From: an uncultured Macromonas sp.
Lineage (GTDB): Bacteria; Pseudomonadota; Gammaproteobacteria; Burkholderiales; Burkholderiaceae
Direction: 5' to 3'
DNA length: 21,673 bases
Assembly: GCA_946481585.1 (NCBI GenBank)
Contig: CAMLOF010000017.1
Location: 1 to 21,673, forward strand
A program made the position numbers and the translations under genes. This document shows, piece after piece, positions 1-7,590 of this stretch. The notes beneath the pieces were generated by a model, which searched no databases, was not told where the DNA came from, and saw nothing but the letters and a program-made list of their open reading frames with translations. How positions within the stretch are numbered: the stretch's first letter is position 1; each line of letters begins with the position of its first letter.

Positions 1-881
1 TCCTCGCTCATGCGCGGAACGATCCAGCCGATGTAGGTCAGCGCCCGGAGCATCAGGAACAGGTCGAGCTGCCCGAAATCCAGCGGGCGCAGCGATCGAT
101 AGCCCTCGCACAGCGCCGCCTGCAGCGCGGGGTAATCGGGTTCCGCACGGTTTCTCAGCAAGGCCGTGGCAACATCGAAGAGGCGAAAGCCGAAGGCGCT
201 GTCATCGAAGTCGATCAACTGGACGCGGCCATGGTCGAGCAGCACGTTCTCGCGCACCGCATCGGCATGGATCAACCCGTAATCGAGCGTCGGCATCAAC
301 CCTTCGAGGGCTTCGACCGCTGCCGTGCGGGCGCGCTCCAACGTACGTCTTTGCGCGGCGTCCAGTTGCGGGTTCTCCCAGAAAGCCCCCCACAGGGGCT
401 GCTGCCCGAGCAGTCCTTCCAGCCCCCAATGCGGGCGGGTGAATCCAGGCGGGCGTTCCCAGGCGTCGGAAAGCACATGCAGGTGTGCGAGCGTTCGGCC
501 AATCTCGTGGAACACCGTTTCCCGCTGCTCGATGTTCAGCGGTATGCCGGAGCGTCCCAGCGGCGTCCCACCCAACCAGGAAAGCACACTGATGTACTGG
601 CCGTCCACCTCTTCCAGCAAGCGGCCAGCCTGTGACGGCAGTGGGTGTGGAACGGTCAGTCCGCCCTGTGCCATGGCTTGCATCCAGGCAAGTTCAGACT
701 CCAGCTCGGCAACGCTTCGGTAACCCACCCGGTGGACGCGCAAGGCAAAGTCCTGGCCTGCCTTGTTGGCAAGACGGAACACGAGGTTCTCGCGCCGGGC
801 GGCGAGCACCATGCGCTCGGCGGTCAGCGGCCAGTGACGCGCCGCCTTTTTCGCCAGCTCAAGCAGTTGCACGTCGTTCAT
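1..881 (-). CDS. APH-fold phosphotransferase, probable amino-alcohol kinase (3' end cut by window edge)
   Basis: Visible are 293 codons of a kinase of the aminoglycoside phosphotransferase/choline kinase fold; the C-terminus lies off the window. The N-lobe carries FALRVHR (about residues 45-51), typical of RdoA/SrkA-like members. The catalytic loop LIHADAVRENVLL holds H205, D207 and N212, and the Mg-binding motif LIDFDD has D224 and D226. The ATG at 881-879 shares one base with the TGA of the upstream PLP enzyme (TGATG) and has no clear Shine-Dalgarno, so translational coupling is likely. Family knowledge: APH-fold kinases include ethanolamine, choline, homoserine and hydroxylysine kinases. 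Inference: pairing with an AGXT2L-type phospho-lyase suggests it phosphorylates the hydroxyl of an amino alcohol such as ethanolamine, aminopropanol or hydroxylysine. An antibiotic-resistance role is unlikely in this setting. The fold is certain; the substrate is not. Confidence 0.9.
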   Translation of the reverse strand, partial: MNDVQLLELAKKAARHWPLTAERMVLAARRENLVFRLANKAGQDFALRVHRVGYRSVAELESELAWMQAMAQGGLTVPHPLPSQAGRLLEEVDGQYISVLSWLGGTPLGRSGIPLNIEQRETVFHEIGRTLAHLHVLSDAWERPPGFTRPHWGLEGLLGQQPLWGAFWENPQLDAAQRRTLERARTAAVEALEGLMPTLDYGLIHADAVRENVLLDHGRVQLIDFDDSAFGFRLFDVATALLRNRAEPDYPALQAALCEGYRSLRPLDFGQLDLFLMLRALTYIGWIVPRMSE

Positions 882-2197
882 CACAGGTCAACCGGCAGTT
901 CGCTGAGGACTTCATCGAGCCGGTCCAACAACACGTCGGCGTTGGCTCGCGAGAAGGGCATCGGTGGGCGGATCTTGAGGGTGTTGTAGTGAATGCCGAG
1001 GAAGTTGATGACGACGCCGCGCCGGCGCATTTCGTTCGCGACCTGCTTGGTGTAGGCCGTGGCCGGTTCACGCGTGGCACGCGACTTGACGAGTTCCGCC
1101 CCGAAGAACAGACCACTGCCGCGTACGTCACCAATGACCTCGTGGCGCAGGGCCAGTTCAGCCAGACGCTGACGTGCGTAGGCACCAACGTCCTGGGCGT
1201 TCTCCATCAACCGTTCGTCCTTCAACACGGACAACGTGGCCATGGCAGCCGCCGCTGACACCGGGTTGCCGCCGAAGGTGTTGAAGTAGCGGAAAGACTT
1301 TCGGAACGCGGCCATCGCATCAGGATGGGTGACCACCCCGCCCACCGGGTGACCATTGGCCATGGGCTTGCCCATGGTCACCACGTCCGGCACGAAGCCC
1401 ATGCGCTGGTGACCCCACATGTGTGAACCAAGCCGGCCAAAGCCCGGTTGCACTTCGTCGGCGATGACGATGCCACCAGCACGCCGCACCACCTCTATGG
1501 CCGGGTCAAGCCAGCCCTGCGGCAGGTCAGGGAAACCTTCGTTGGCAAAGAAGGGGCACAGGATGATGGCCGAGAGGCCAAAGCCATCCGCCTTCAGTTC
1601 GGCCACCGCACGTTCTACCTCGGCGGCAAAGGCCAGCGCGTGAGCGTGCCCAGGCACGCCGCCCAACGGACGGTAGCTGTCTGGTGCGGGCACAAACTTC
1701 ACATTGGGCCACGTGCCACCCGGTGGGGGATTGGTCCGGCTCAGCTGCGAGACCGCCAGGGTATTGCCATGGTAGGTGTGGTCGCTGGCGATGATGCCCG
1801 TCTGCCCGGTAACGGCACGCGCCATGCGAATCGCAATGTCGTTGGCCTCCGAGCCGGTGCAGGTGAGGATGGCGGTGGACAGCTCTGGCGCGAAGGTCGC
1901 GGTCAGCTGGTCCAGGTAGTCGAGCATGCCCTCGTGCAGGTAGCGTGTGTGCGTGTTCAGTGTCGATGCCTGACGGCAGATGGCCTCGACCACTCGCGGG
2001 TGGCAATGGCCAACGTGTGGCACGTTGTTGTAGCAATCCAGGTAGCGATTGCCGTCGGCGTCCCAGACCCAGACGCCCTCGCCTTTGACAAGGTGCAGGG
2101 GCTCCTCGTAGAAGGTGGACACGTTCGGCCCCAGGCGTTGGGCACGGCGCTGCACCAGCTGGCGCGTGCGGGCAGAAACTTCGGTGATTCGGGTCAT
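881..2197 (-). CDS. Class III PLP enzyme of the AGXT2L (amino-alcohol phosphate phospho-lyase) type
   Basis: This 438-aa enzyme has the class III aminotransferase fold. GSEAND lies at 115-120, the PLP-pyridine Asp is D247 in IADEVQPGFGR, and the Schiff-base lysine is K277 in TMGKPMANGHPVG. Three stretches closely match my recollection of human ETNPPL/PHYKPL: YNNVPHVGHCHP (56-67), MGKPMANGHPV, and YFNTFGGNPVS. Known members remove phosphate and ammonia from phosphoethanolamine or 5-phosphohydroxylysine, giving acetaldehyde or 2-aminoadipate semialdehyde; they are lyases, not transaminases. The ATG is preceded by a strong AAGGA six bases upstream. It lies 27 nt after the Tm-1-like gene, and its stop overlaps the kinase start, so substrate phosphorylation and elimination appear to be co-translated. 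An ordinary transaminase is the alternative, but the signature around K277 argues against it. Confidence 0.92.
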   Translation of the reverse strand: MTRITEVSARTRQLVQRRAQRLGPNVSTFYEEPLHLVKGEGVWVWDADGNRYLDCYNNVPHVGHCHPRVVEAICRQASTLNTHTRYLHEGMLDYLDQLTATFAPELSTAILTCTGSEANDIAIRMARAVTGQTGIIASDHTYHGNTLAVSQLSRTNPPPGGTWPNVKFVPAPDSYRPLGGVPGHAHALAFAAEVERAVAELKADGFGLSAIILCPFFANEGFPDLPQGWLDPAIEVVRRAGGIVIADEVQPGFGRLGSHMWGHQRMGFVPDVVTMGKPMANGHPVGGVVTHPDAMAAFRKSFRYFNTFGGNPVSAAAAMATLSVLKDERLMENAQDVGAYARQRLAELALRHEVIGDVRGSGLFFGAELVKSRATREPATAYTKQVANEMRRRGVVINFLGIHYNTLKIRPPMPFSRANADVLLDRLDEVLSELPVDL

Positions 2198-2224
2198 GTT
2201 GTTCCTTCTCGGCGCATTTGGCGG

Positions 2225-3475
2225 TTATCTGGCGATCACCCCTGCAGCCACCCACTCATCGAACACGCGCAGAGCGGTCTGCGCGAACGCTTCGTCGTTG
2301 ATGTGTGCATCGATTGGCCGAACCTCGGTGCTTGGCGACACCACATGGCGCATCTCATCCACGAAGGCCTTCAAGCCTTCGGGGTCGTGCAAGGCTTCGC
2401 CAGGACGGTCCCACTGCTCAACCCCGCCCGTGGGCAACAGCAGGGCAGTTGGGCCGGTGGCCTGGGCCAGCCGGTCCGCCATGGCACGAGCAACGCTGCG
2501 GCGCATGTCATGGTCGACACACACCGATGCAATCAGGCGGTTGTGATAGTGAACTGCGCGGTCGGCGAAGCGTTCCGGGCAGCGCGTCCAGGCTGCGAAG
2601 TCCACCATGTCGGTGGCCCCCGGCGCCACGATCTGTGGCACGCCCGCGCGGCCCGCACCCAGCAGGCGTTCGGTGCCTGCGCTCACGCAACTGCCTGCTA
2701 GGTCGTTCACCAGCTCCTGCAGGCTGAAATCCATCACCGCCGCGAAGTAGCCGCGCCGTGCCAGGTCTTCAAACGCCCGGCCGCCCATGCCAGTGGTGTG
2801 GAACACCGCCAACTCGTAGCCACGCGACTCCAGAGCTGGCTTGAGTTTCTTCATGTACGACAGCGCACTGCTGCCCAGCGAGGTCATACCCACCACGGGG
2901 CGCGGATCAGCTTCGGCGGCGCGCGCCAGGCACGCGCCCACCACTGCACCTGCAGCCTGACCCAGTGCCGCCTTGCACAGGCGGTTGAGGCCGTACAGGC
3001 CGCCCGCCCAGAGCCGCATGATCAGATCGGGCGGGATGCGGTCCGGGGGGATCAACGGGGAATAGGCGATGGTGGAAAGCACCACCTTCGGGCAACCCAG
3101 CGGCAGCGCATTGGCCACGTCCAGTGCCAGGTCGGTGCCCATGGTGCCGCCCAGCGCCAGCAAGCCATCGAAGCGGCCTTCAAGGTACCACTGCACCGCA
3201 AGCAGCGTGGCGCCGGTGGCCATGAGTTTCATCGAGGTGTTCTCGTCACCGGTCTCCATCACCTGCTGCAACGTCGCACCTGCGGCTGCGGCAACCTCGG
3301 TGTTGGGAATGTCGGGCGTGAAGCCGCCCTTGCCGAGCACGCCTACGTCCATCACCACTGCCGTGCCGCCAAGATGCTCCACCGACTCGCGCAGATAGGC
3401 CATCTCGTCACTCTTGGTATCGACAGTGCCGATGAGAAGAATGACGGGTGGGCGACTGGCCTTGGTTGGGCTCAC
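2225..3475 (-). CDS. Tm-1-like ATP-binding domain protein (UPF0261)
   Basis: The 416-aa product resembles the UPF0261/Tm-1-like family. The N-terminal part has ILLIGTVDTKSDEMAYLRE, followed by a Gly-rich stretch LLALGGTMGTDLALDVANALP. The second half carries GMTSLGSSA, FHTTGMGGRAFEDLA and LLLPTGGVEQWD. The plant Tm-1 N-terminal domain binds nucleotide and inhibits a viral replicase; the bacterial role is not established. I chose the GTG at 3475 because it overlaps the preceding TGA in a GTGA arrangement; an ATG 15 codons further upstream lies inside the previous gene. Bacterial homologues are often next to a phosphoenolpyruvate-hydrolase-like TIM-barrel gene, which is not seen here. Being placed between two class III PLP enzymes suggests a catabolic rather than housekeeping role. 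Cytoplasmic; function unknown. Confidence 0.9.
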   Translation of the reverse strand: MSPTKASRPPVILLIGTVDTKSDEMAYLRESVEHLGGTAVVMDVGVLGKGGFTPDIPNTEVAAAAGATLQQVMETGDENTSMKLMATGATLLAVQWYLEGRFDGLLALGGTMGTDLALDVANALPLGCPKVVLSTIAYSPLIPPDRIPPDLIMRLWAGGLYGLNRLCKAALGQAAGAVVGACLARAAEADPRPVVGMTSLGSSALSYMKKLKPALESRGYELAVFHTTGMGGRAFEDLARRGYFAAVMDFSLQELVNDLAGSCVSAGTERLLGAGRAGVPQIVAPGATDMVDFAAWTRCPERFADRAVHYHNRLIASVCVDHDMRRSVARAMADRLAQATGPTALLLPTGGVEQWDRPGEALHDPEGLKAFVDEMRHVVSPSTEVRPIDAHINDEAFAQTALRVFDEWVAAGVIAR

Positions 3476-4836
3476 AGGGATGCCTCCACGGCAGCAAATG
3501 CCGCTTCCAGGGTGTCGCACAGGTAGTCGATTTCTGCCTTCGATATCACCAGCGGCGGCGACAGGATGAGGTTGGCCCCCGAGATGCGCACCATCAGCCC
3601 GCGCCGGTAGGCTTCCCGGGCCACGCGGGCCGGGATGTCGCTGCTGCGCGGCATGGGCGTGCGTGCGGCCTTGTCCTCCACCATTTCAATGCCCAGCATC
3701 AGCCCCACGCCACGCACGTTGCCAACGAAGCTGCATGTCTTCTCCAGCTTGCGCAGGCGTTCTTGCATGATGGCGCCCACGCGAGCGGCGTTGCCCGGCA
3801 CGTCCAGTGCCTCGATCTGGTCGAGCGTGGCCAGTGCCGCGGCGGCGGCCACCGGGTGGGCACTGTAGGTGTAGCCGTGGCTCACCGCGCCCAGGCTGGT
3901 CGTGTCCTGCTCGAACACCTTCGCCACCTTGCGGCCGATGGCCGTGGCCCCCAGCGGCACGTAGCCCGAGCTGATGCCCTTGGCCAGGCACCACATGTCG
4001 GCGTTCACGCCCCACAGGCGCGTGCCGAACAGCTCACCGGTGCGCCCGAAGCCGGTCACCACCTCGTCGGCAATCAGCAGCACGCCGTACTTGTCGCAGA
4101 TCTTGCGAACCAGCGGCCAGTAGTTGGCCGGCGGCACGATCACGCCTCCCGCACCCTGCACCGGCTCGGCAATGAAGGCAGCCACGGTGTCGGGCCCCTG
4201 GAACACGATCTCGCGCTCCAGCAGCTCGGCACAGATTTCGCCCAGCGCCATGGGGTCGTCGGTGTAGGGGTTGCGGTACAGCCACGGCGTGTCGATGTGA
4301 AAGCACCCGGGCAGCAGCGGCTCGTAACCCCGGCGGAAGTTGGTGTTGCCGTTGACGCTCATGCCGCCAAAGTGCACGCCGTGGTAACCCTGGCGCAGGC
4401 TGATGAACTTGTAGCGGTCGCCCTGGCCCTTGAGCTTCCAGTACTGGCGCGCGATCTTCAGCGCCCCCTCAACGGCGTCAGACCCGCCGTTGGAGAACAG
4501 CACCGCCGACACGTCTTCGGGCTGCATCAGCTTCACCAGCCGCGCCGACAACTCGATGGCCTTGACGTGCGTGGTGCCTCGGAACACGTTGTAGAACGGC
4601 AGTTCGTCCAGCTGCGCCACAATGGCGTCGCGCACCGCCGTCGCGCTGTGGCCCAGGTTGCTGCTCCAAAGGCCGCCCACGCCGTCGAGCATCTTGTGCC
4701 CGTCCACGTCCCAGATCCAGCAGCCCTCGCCTCGCGCCACGATGTCGGGGCGCGACTTCTTCATGGCCGCCGGGTGGGCCATGGGGTGCCAAAGGTATTC
4801 GGCGTTGTCTTGCTTGAGTTGTTCAATGGTGCTCAT
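3472..4836 (-). CDS. Class III omega-aminotransferase (aspartate aminotransferase family)
   Basis: This 454-aa PLP-dependent transaminase moves a terminal amino group, probably to pyruvate or 2-oxoglutarate. It has SNGGSDAVEGALKIARQYW in the phosphate-binding region, YHG at 151-153, the pyridine Asp D257 in LLIADEVVTGFGRTG, and the PLP lysine K286 in CLAKGISSGYVPLGA. It looks like the group containing putrescine-pyruvate, GABA-pyruvate and beta-alanine-pyruvate transaminases. The usual GSE of the cofactor loop reads GGSD, as in some members of this branch. The ATG at 4836 was chosen for the AAGGA about eight bases upstream and for the family-typical N-terminus LWHPM. It lies 19 nt after the aldehyde dehydrogenase and overlaps the Tm-1-like gene by four bases. 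Such transaminases commonly work with the neighbouring kind of dehydrogenase to convert amine to aldehyde to acid. Exact substrate unknown. Confidence 0.93.
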   Translation of the reverse strand: MSTIEQLKQDNAEYLWHPMAHPAAMKKSRPDIVARGEGCWIWDVDGHKMLDGVGGLWSSNLGHSATAVRDAIVAQLDELPFYNVFRGTTHVKAIELSARLVKLMQPEDVSAVLFSNGGSDAVEGALKIARQYWKLKGQGDRYKFISLRQGYHGVHFGGMSVNGNTNFRRGYEPLLPGCFHIDTPWLYRNPYTDDPMALGEICAELLEREIVFQGPDTVAAFIAEPVQGAGGVIVPPANYWPLVRKICDKYGVLLIADEVVTGFGRTGELFGTRLWGVNADMWCLAKGISSGYVPLGATAIGRKVAKVFEQDTTSLGAVSHGYTYSAHPVAAAAALATLDQIEALDVPGNAARVGAIMQERLRKLEKTCSFVGNVRGVGLMLGIEMVEDKAARTPMPRSSDIPARVAREAYRRGLMVRISGANLILSPPLVISKAEIDYLCDTLEAAFAAVEASL

Positions 4837-4855
4837 GGGGCTGTCCTTGCAAGGC

Positions 4856-6328
4856 TCAGAAAGGTTGTCCAACGGTGACGGTCTTGATCTCGGTGTAGTG
4901 CAGCAGGCCCTCGGCGCCCATCTCCTGCCCCACACCGCTTTCCTTCCAACCGCCAAAAGGCATCTCGGGCTGCGAGACCCCGAAGTGGTTGATGCCCACC
5001 ATGCCCGCCTCGATCTCCTCGGACAAGCGGTGCGCCGTGGCCAGGTCACGGGTGAAGGCGTAGGCCCCCAGGCCGTAAGGCAGGGCGTTGGCCTGCTCGA
5101 TCGCCTGGTCCAGGGTCTCGTAGGGCTGGATCACAGCGATGGGCCCGAACGGCTCCTGCTGCATCAGGCGGCTGCTGGGGGGCGCATCGGCAAACACCGT
5201 GGGCTCGAAGAAGAAGCCTGCACTTGGGGCGCGCCGCCCGCCGGTGAGCAGGCGCGCGCCCTGCCCCTGCGCGTCGTCCACGAAGCGCTCCATGTCGTCG
5301 ATGCGGCGGGCGTGGCTAAGCGGCCCCATCTGTGTGCCCGGCTCCAGACCGGCGCCCAGGCGCAGCGCGCGGGCGGCCTCGGCAAAGCGTTGGGCAAACG
5401 CCGCGTGCTGGTGGGCTGCCACGTAAAAGCGAATGGGCGATGCACACACCTGCCCCGCGTTTCGGTACTTGGCCGCGATGGACTGCTTCAACACAAAGTC
5501 CAGCCCCGCACCTTCGCCCATGTCGGCCGCCACGATCACCGGCGCATGTCCACCCAGCTCCCCTGTAAAGCGCTTCACGTGCCGCGCCGCCTGCTCGCCC
5601 AGCAGCTTGCCCACGGCCACCGAGCCGGTCACCGACACCTTGGCCATCTCGGGCCGCGCAATCAGGAACGCCGACACCTGAGCTGGGTCGCCACAGACCA
5701 TGTTGATGGCTTCGGCAGGCACACCAGCATCCAGAAAGCAGCGCACCAGCAGCATGCAGCTGCCCGGCGTTTCTTCAGCGGGTTTGATGACCACGCTGCA
5801 ACCCGCCGCCAACGCACTCGCCAGCTTGCGCGTGGGCAGGTTGACCGGGAAGTTCCACGGCGTGAACGCAGCCACCGGCCCCACGGGCTGGCGCGTCACC
5901 GTCTGCGACAGAATGCCCTCCACACGCGGCGCCACGGTGCGGCCATACAGGCGCTTGCCCTCCTCGGCCTGGAAGTCCAGGATGTCTGCCGACAGCAGCA
6001 CCTCGCGGCGCGACTCGCTCAGCGGCTTGCCCTGCTCCTGCGTCAGCACGGTGGCCATTTCCTCGGCCCGCTCGCGCATCAGTTGCGCGGCACGGCGCAG
6101 CACCACGTAACGGTCGTGCGGGCGCACCCGGCGCCACTGCTGGAAGCCGCGCAGGGCCGATTCGGCGGCAGCCTGCAACTCGGCCACGCCCGCCAAGGGC
6201 AAGTCAGCCAGCACCTGTTCATTGGCCGGGTTGACCACCGGCCTGGCGCCGCCAGATGCAGAAGTGAGCCATGCGCCAGCCACATGCAGTGCCAGCGGCG
6301 GATAGGGGAAAGAAGGTTCGTGAGCCAT
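4856..6328 (-). CDS. NAD(P)-dependent aldehyde dehydrogenase, succinate-semialdehyde-dehydrogenase-like
   Basis: The 490-aa product is a full-length aldehyde dehydrogenase. The cofactor motif FTPWNFPVNLP includes N159, KPAEETP starts at 182, the general base is E257 in GELGGHAP, and the catalytic cysteine is C295 in NAGQVCASPIR. The C-terminal PFGGWKESGVG motif is present. Sequence style is closest to enzymes annotated as succinate-semialdehyde or glycolaldehyde dehydrogenase. In this operon it could oxidise the aldehyde released by the phospho-lyase (acetaldehyde, propionaldehyde, aminoadipate semialdehyde or 4-aminobutanal) and/or the semialdehyde from the aminotransferase. It follows the regulator gene by 66 nt, and its ATG has only a weak ribosome-binding site. 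The family is certain; the specific aldehyde cannot be read from the sequence. Confidence 0.95.
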   Translation of the reverse strand: MAHEPSFPYPPLALHVAGAWLTSASGGARPVVNPANEQVLADLPLAGVAELQAAAESALRGFQQWRRVRPHDRYVVLRRAAQLMRERAEEMATVLTQEQGKPLSESRREVLLSADILDFQAEEGKRLYGRTVAPRVEGILSQTVTRQPVGPVAAFTPWNFPVNLPTRKLASALAAGCSVVIKPAEETPGSCMLLVRCFLDAGVPAEAINMVCGDPAQVSAFLIARPEMAKVSVTGSVAVGKLLGEQAARHVKRFTGELGGHAPVIVAADMGEGAGLDFVLKQSIAAKYRNAGQVCASPIRFYVAAHQHAAFAQRFAEAARALRLGAGLEPGTQMGPLSHARRIDDMERFVDDAQGQGARLLTGGRRAPSAGFFFEPTVFADAPPSSRLMQQEPFGPIAVIQPYETLDQAIEQANALPYGLGAYAFTRDLATAHRLSEEIEAGMVGINHFGVSQPEMPFGGWKESGVGQEMGAEGLLHYTEIKTVTVGQPF

Positions 6329-6394
6329 GGGCCCAACGATAGGCCGCCCCCTCGCTCAACCGTGATCGGTTTTGCGCAAACCTGCCTTACGGGT

Positions 6395-7396
6395 TTACCC
6401 TGTTTTGCCTTTGCGGGCCCGCGCCAGCGTCTCGGAAGGCAACTCGAAGAAGTGCTTCCTGTAGTCCAGCGAGAACTGCCCCAGGTGCCAGAAACCCCAG
6501 CGCGCCGCCACATCCTGCACCGTGGTGCCCGGGCCAGCCTGGCGCAGGTCGCGCCGCACGCCGTTGAGCCGAAGCGCCCGCAGGTACTTGGTGGGCGAGG
6601 TGCCCAGCACATCCTGGAAGCAGTAGTTCAGCTTGCGGCGGCTGGCCCCCACGCGGCTGCACACCTCCAGAATGGAAAGCGGCTCGTCCGGGTGCGACAT
6701 CATCAGATCACACGCCTTGTCCACCAGCCGCTTGCGCCGCGCCAACGTGTCCAGGTTCGACACGTCCACCGAGGGCGGCAGCGCCTCGATCCACTCGATG
6801 AGGATGTCATCGCGCAACTGGCGCAGGCCTGACGCGTCGCTGAAGTGCTGCGCCAGCGCCAGTGCCTGCTTCAACACCTGCAGGTGCTTGTCGCGCAAGG
6901 CCATGGCACAGGCCGGCGAAGGCTCCAGTGCGACCTGATGTTCCAGCCACGCCGCCAGCGGCTTCTGGTACATGCGCTCCCACAAGGGGTTGAGCAGCTC
7001 GCGGTCCACCACCACCGCCATCAGCGCGTGGTTTGGCGGCGTCACCATGTCAATCTCACGCCCCCGGCCGCACATGATGGCGTCGGGCGCCACCCGCTGC
7101 CCGTCAAAATAAACATCGTCCGAGGGCTGCTGCGACATGGCAAAGCCGTACACCTCGTCGCCCAGCCGGCCGCGTTGCCGCAGCGCCAGGTTGGTGCGCT
7201 CGCCCACAAGACGCACGCCACCGAGCTGCACCATGGTGAATTCGCCCCGGAAAGGGCCACTCGATAGCTGCTCGTAATGCAGCGCCCACCCGCCCTGCAC
7301 GGCAGCATGGGCGTCAATATCGAACGTCAGCACGGAACGCGCCCAGGCCCCGGTCTGCTCATCGTCGATGGTGGGGGCGGTCAAGGGGTGCCTCAT
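6395..7396 (-). CDS. AraC-family regulator resembling EutR (ethanolamine operon activator)
   Basis: This 333-aa regulator has an N-terminal sensor domain and a C-terminal AraC DNA-binding domain. Two helix-turn-helix units lie at about 240-262 (ILEVCSRVGASRRKLNYCF) and 291-318 (TVQDVAARWGFWHLGQFSLD). Two blocks recall enterobacterial EutR, from memory: GPFRGEFT...LALRQ in the sensor, and RLNGVRRDL plus WGFWHLGQF in the DNA-binding domain. EutR activates ethanolamine utilisation genes; the effector of this homologue is unknown. I set the start at the ATG at 7396. A GTG eight codons upstream is possible, and neither has a convincing Shine-Dalgarno. The reading frame stays open further upstream, but that stretch looks non-coding. 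It is first in the minus-strand cluster and divergent from the TorF-like gene, so it probably controls the downstream genes and perhaps itself. Confidence 0.9.
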   Translation of the reverse strand: MRHPLTAPTIDDEQTGAWARSVLTFDIDAHAAVQGGWALHYEQLSSGPFRGEFTMVQLGGVRLVGERTNLALRQRGRLGDEVYGFAMSQQPSDDVYFDGQRVAPDAIMCGRGREIDMVTPPNHALMAVVVDRELLNPLWERMYQKPLAAWLEHQVALEPSPACAMALRDKHLQVLKQALALAQHFSDASGLRQLRDDILIEWIEALPPSVDVSNLDTLARRKRLVDKACDLMMSHPDEPLSILEVCSRVGASRRKLNYCFQDVLGTSPTKYLRALRLNGVRRDLRQAGPGTTVQDVAARWGFWHLGQFSLDYRKHFFELPSETLARARKGKTG

Positions 7397-7590
7397 GGGA
7401 AAACAGTCTGCTTGCAACACGAAGAGGCCGCAAGCATGTCGCGTACCAGCCAGCGCCGCACGAGGGGAAACCCGCAAGCAATCGTGCGCAAGCTTGATAA
7501 CCCCCCGCCAACCCCGCCCCCTAGCATCCCGACACCCGACGGACCTGTGCGTCGCCGGGCTTGTTTGCCTCAGCCAAAAAGGATGATCAC
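7397..7590. promoter_or_regulatory. Divergent promoter region with three CGCAAGC repeats
   Basis: This 194-bp intergenic region separates the EutR-like regulator (minus) from the TorF-like gene (plus). The heptamer CGCAAGC occurs three times in the same orientation, at 7429-7435, 7473-7479 and 7487-7493; the last two are spaced 14 bp start to start. AraC-family proteins bind direct repeats, so these are candidate operator half-sites, which is inference only. I found no well-spaced -35/-10 pair for either gene. The plus-strand gene has an AAAAAGGA ribosome-binding site at its end. Confidence 0.35.

Noticed and set aside
1..881. The APH-fold kinase as an aminoglycoside resistance gene.
   Set aside because: Its context (phospho-lyase, aldehyde dehydrogenase, EutR-like regulator) and its RdoA-like N-lobe point to metabolism. 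APH fold alone does not imply resistance.
881..4836. The two class III PLP enzymes as a recent gene duplication.
   Set aside because: Their cofactor loops and lysine-site motifs belong to different branches (GKPMANGHP against AKGISSGY), so they are distant paralogues.
3448..6832. Very long plus-strand open frames (476 and 736 codons) opposite the aminotransferase and aldehyde dehydrogenase genes.
   Set aside because: They are antisense shadows caused by high GC content. Their translations are rich in Arg, His and Gln with no recognisable domain, while the minus strand encodes clear enzymes.
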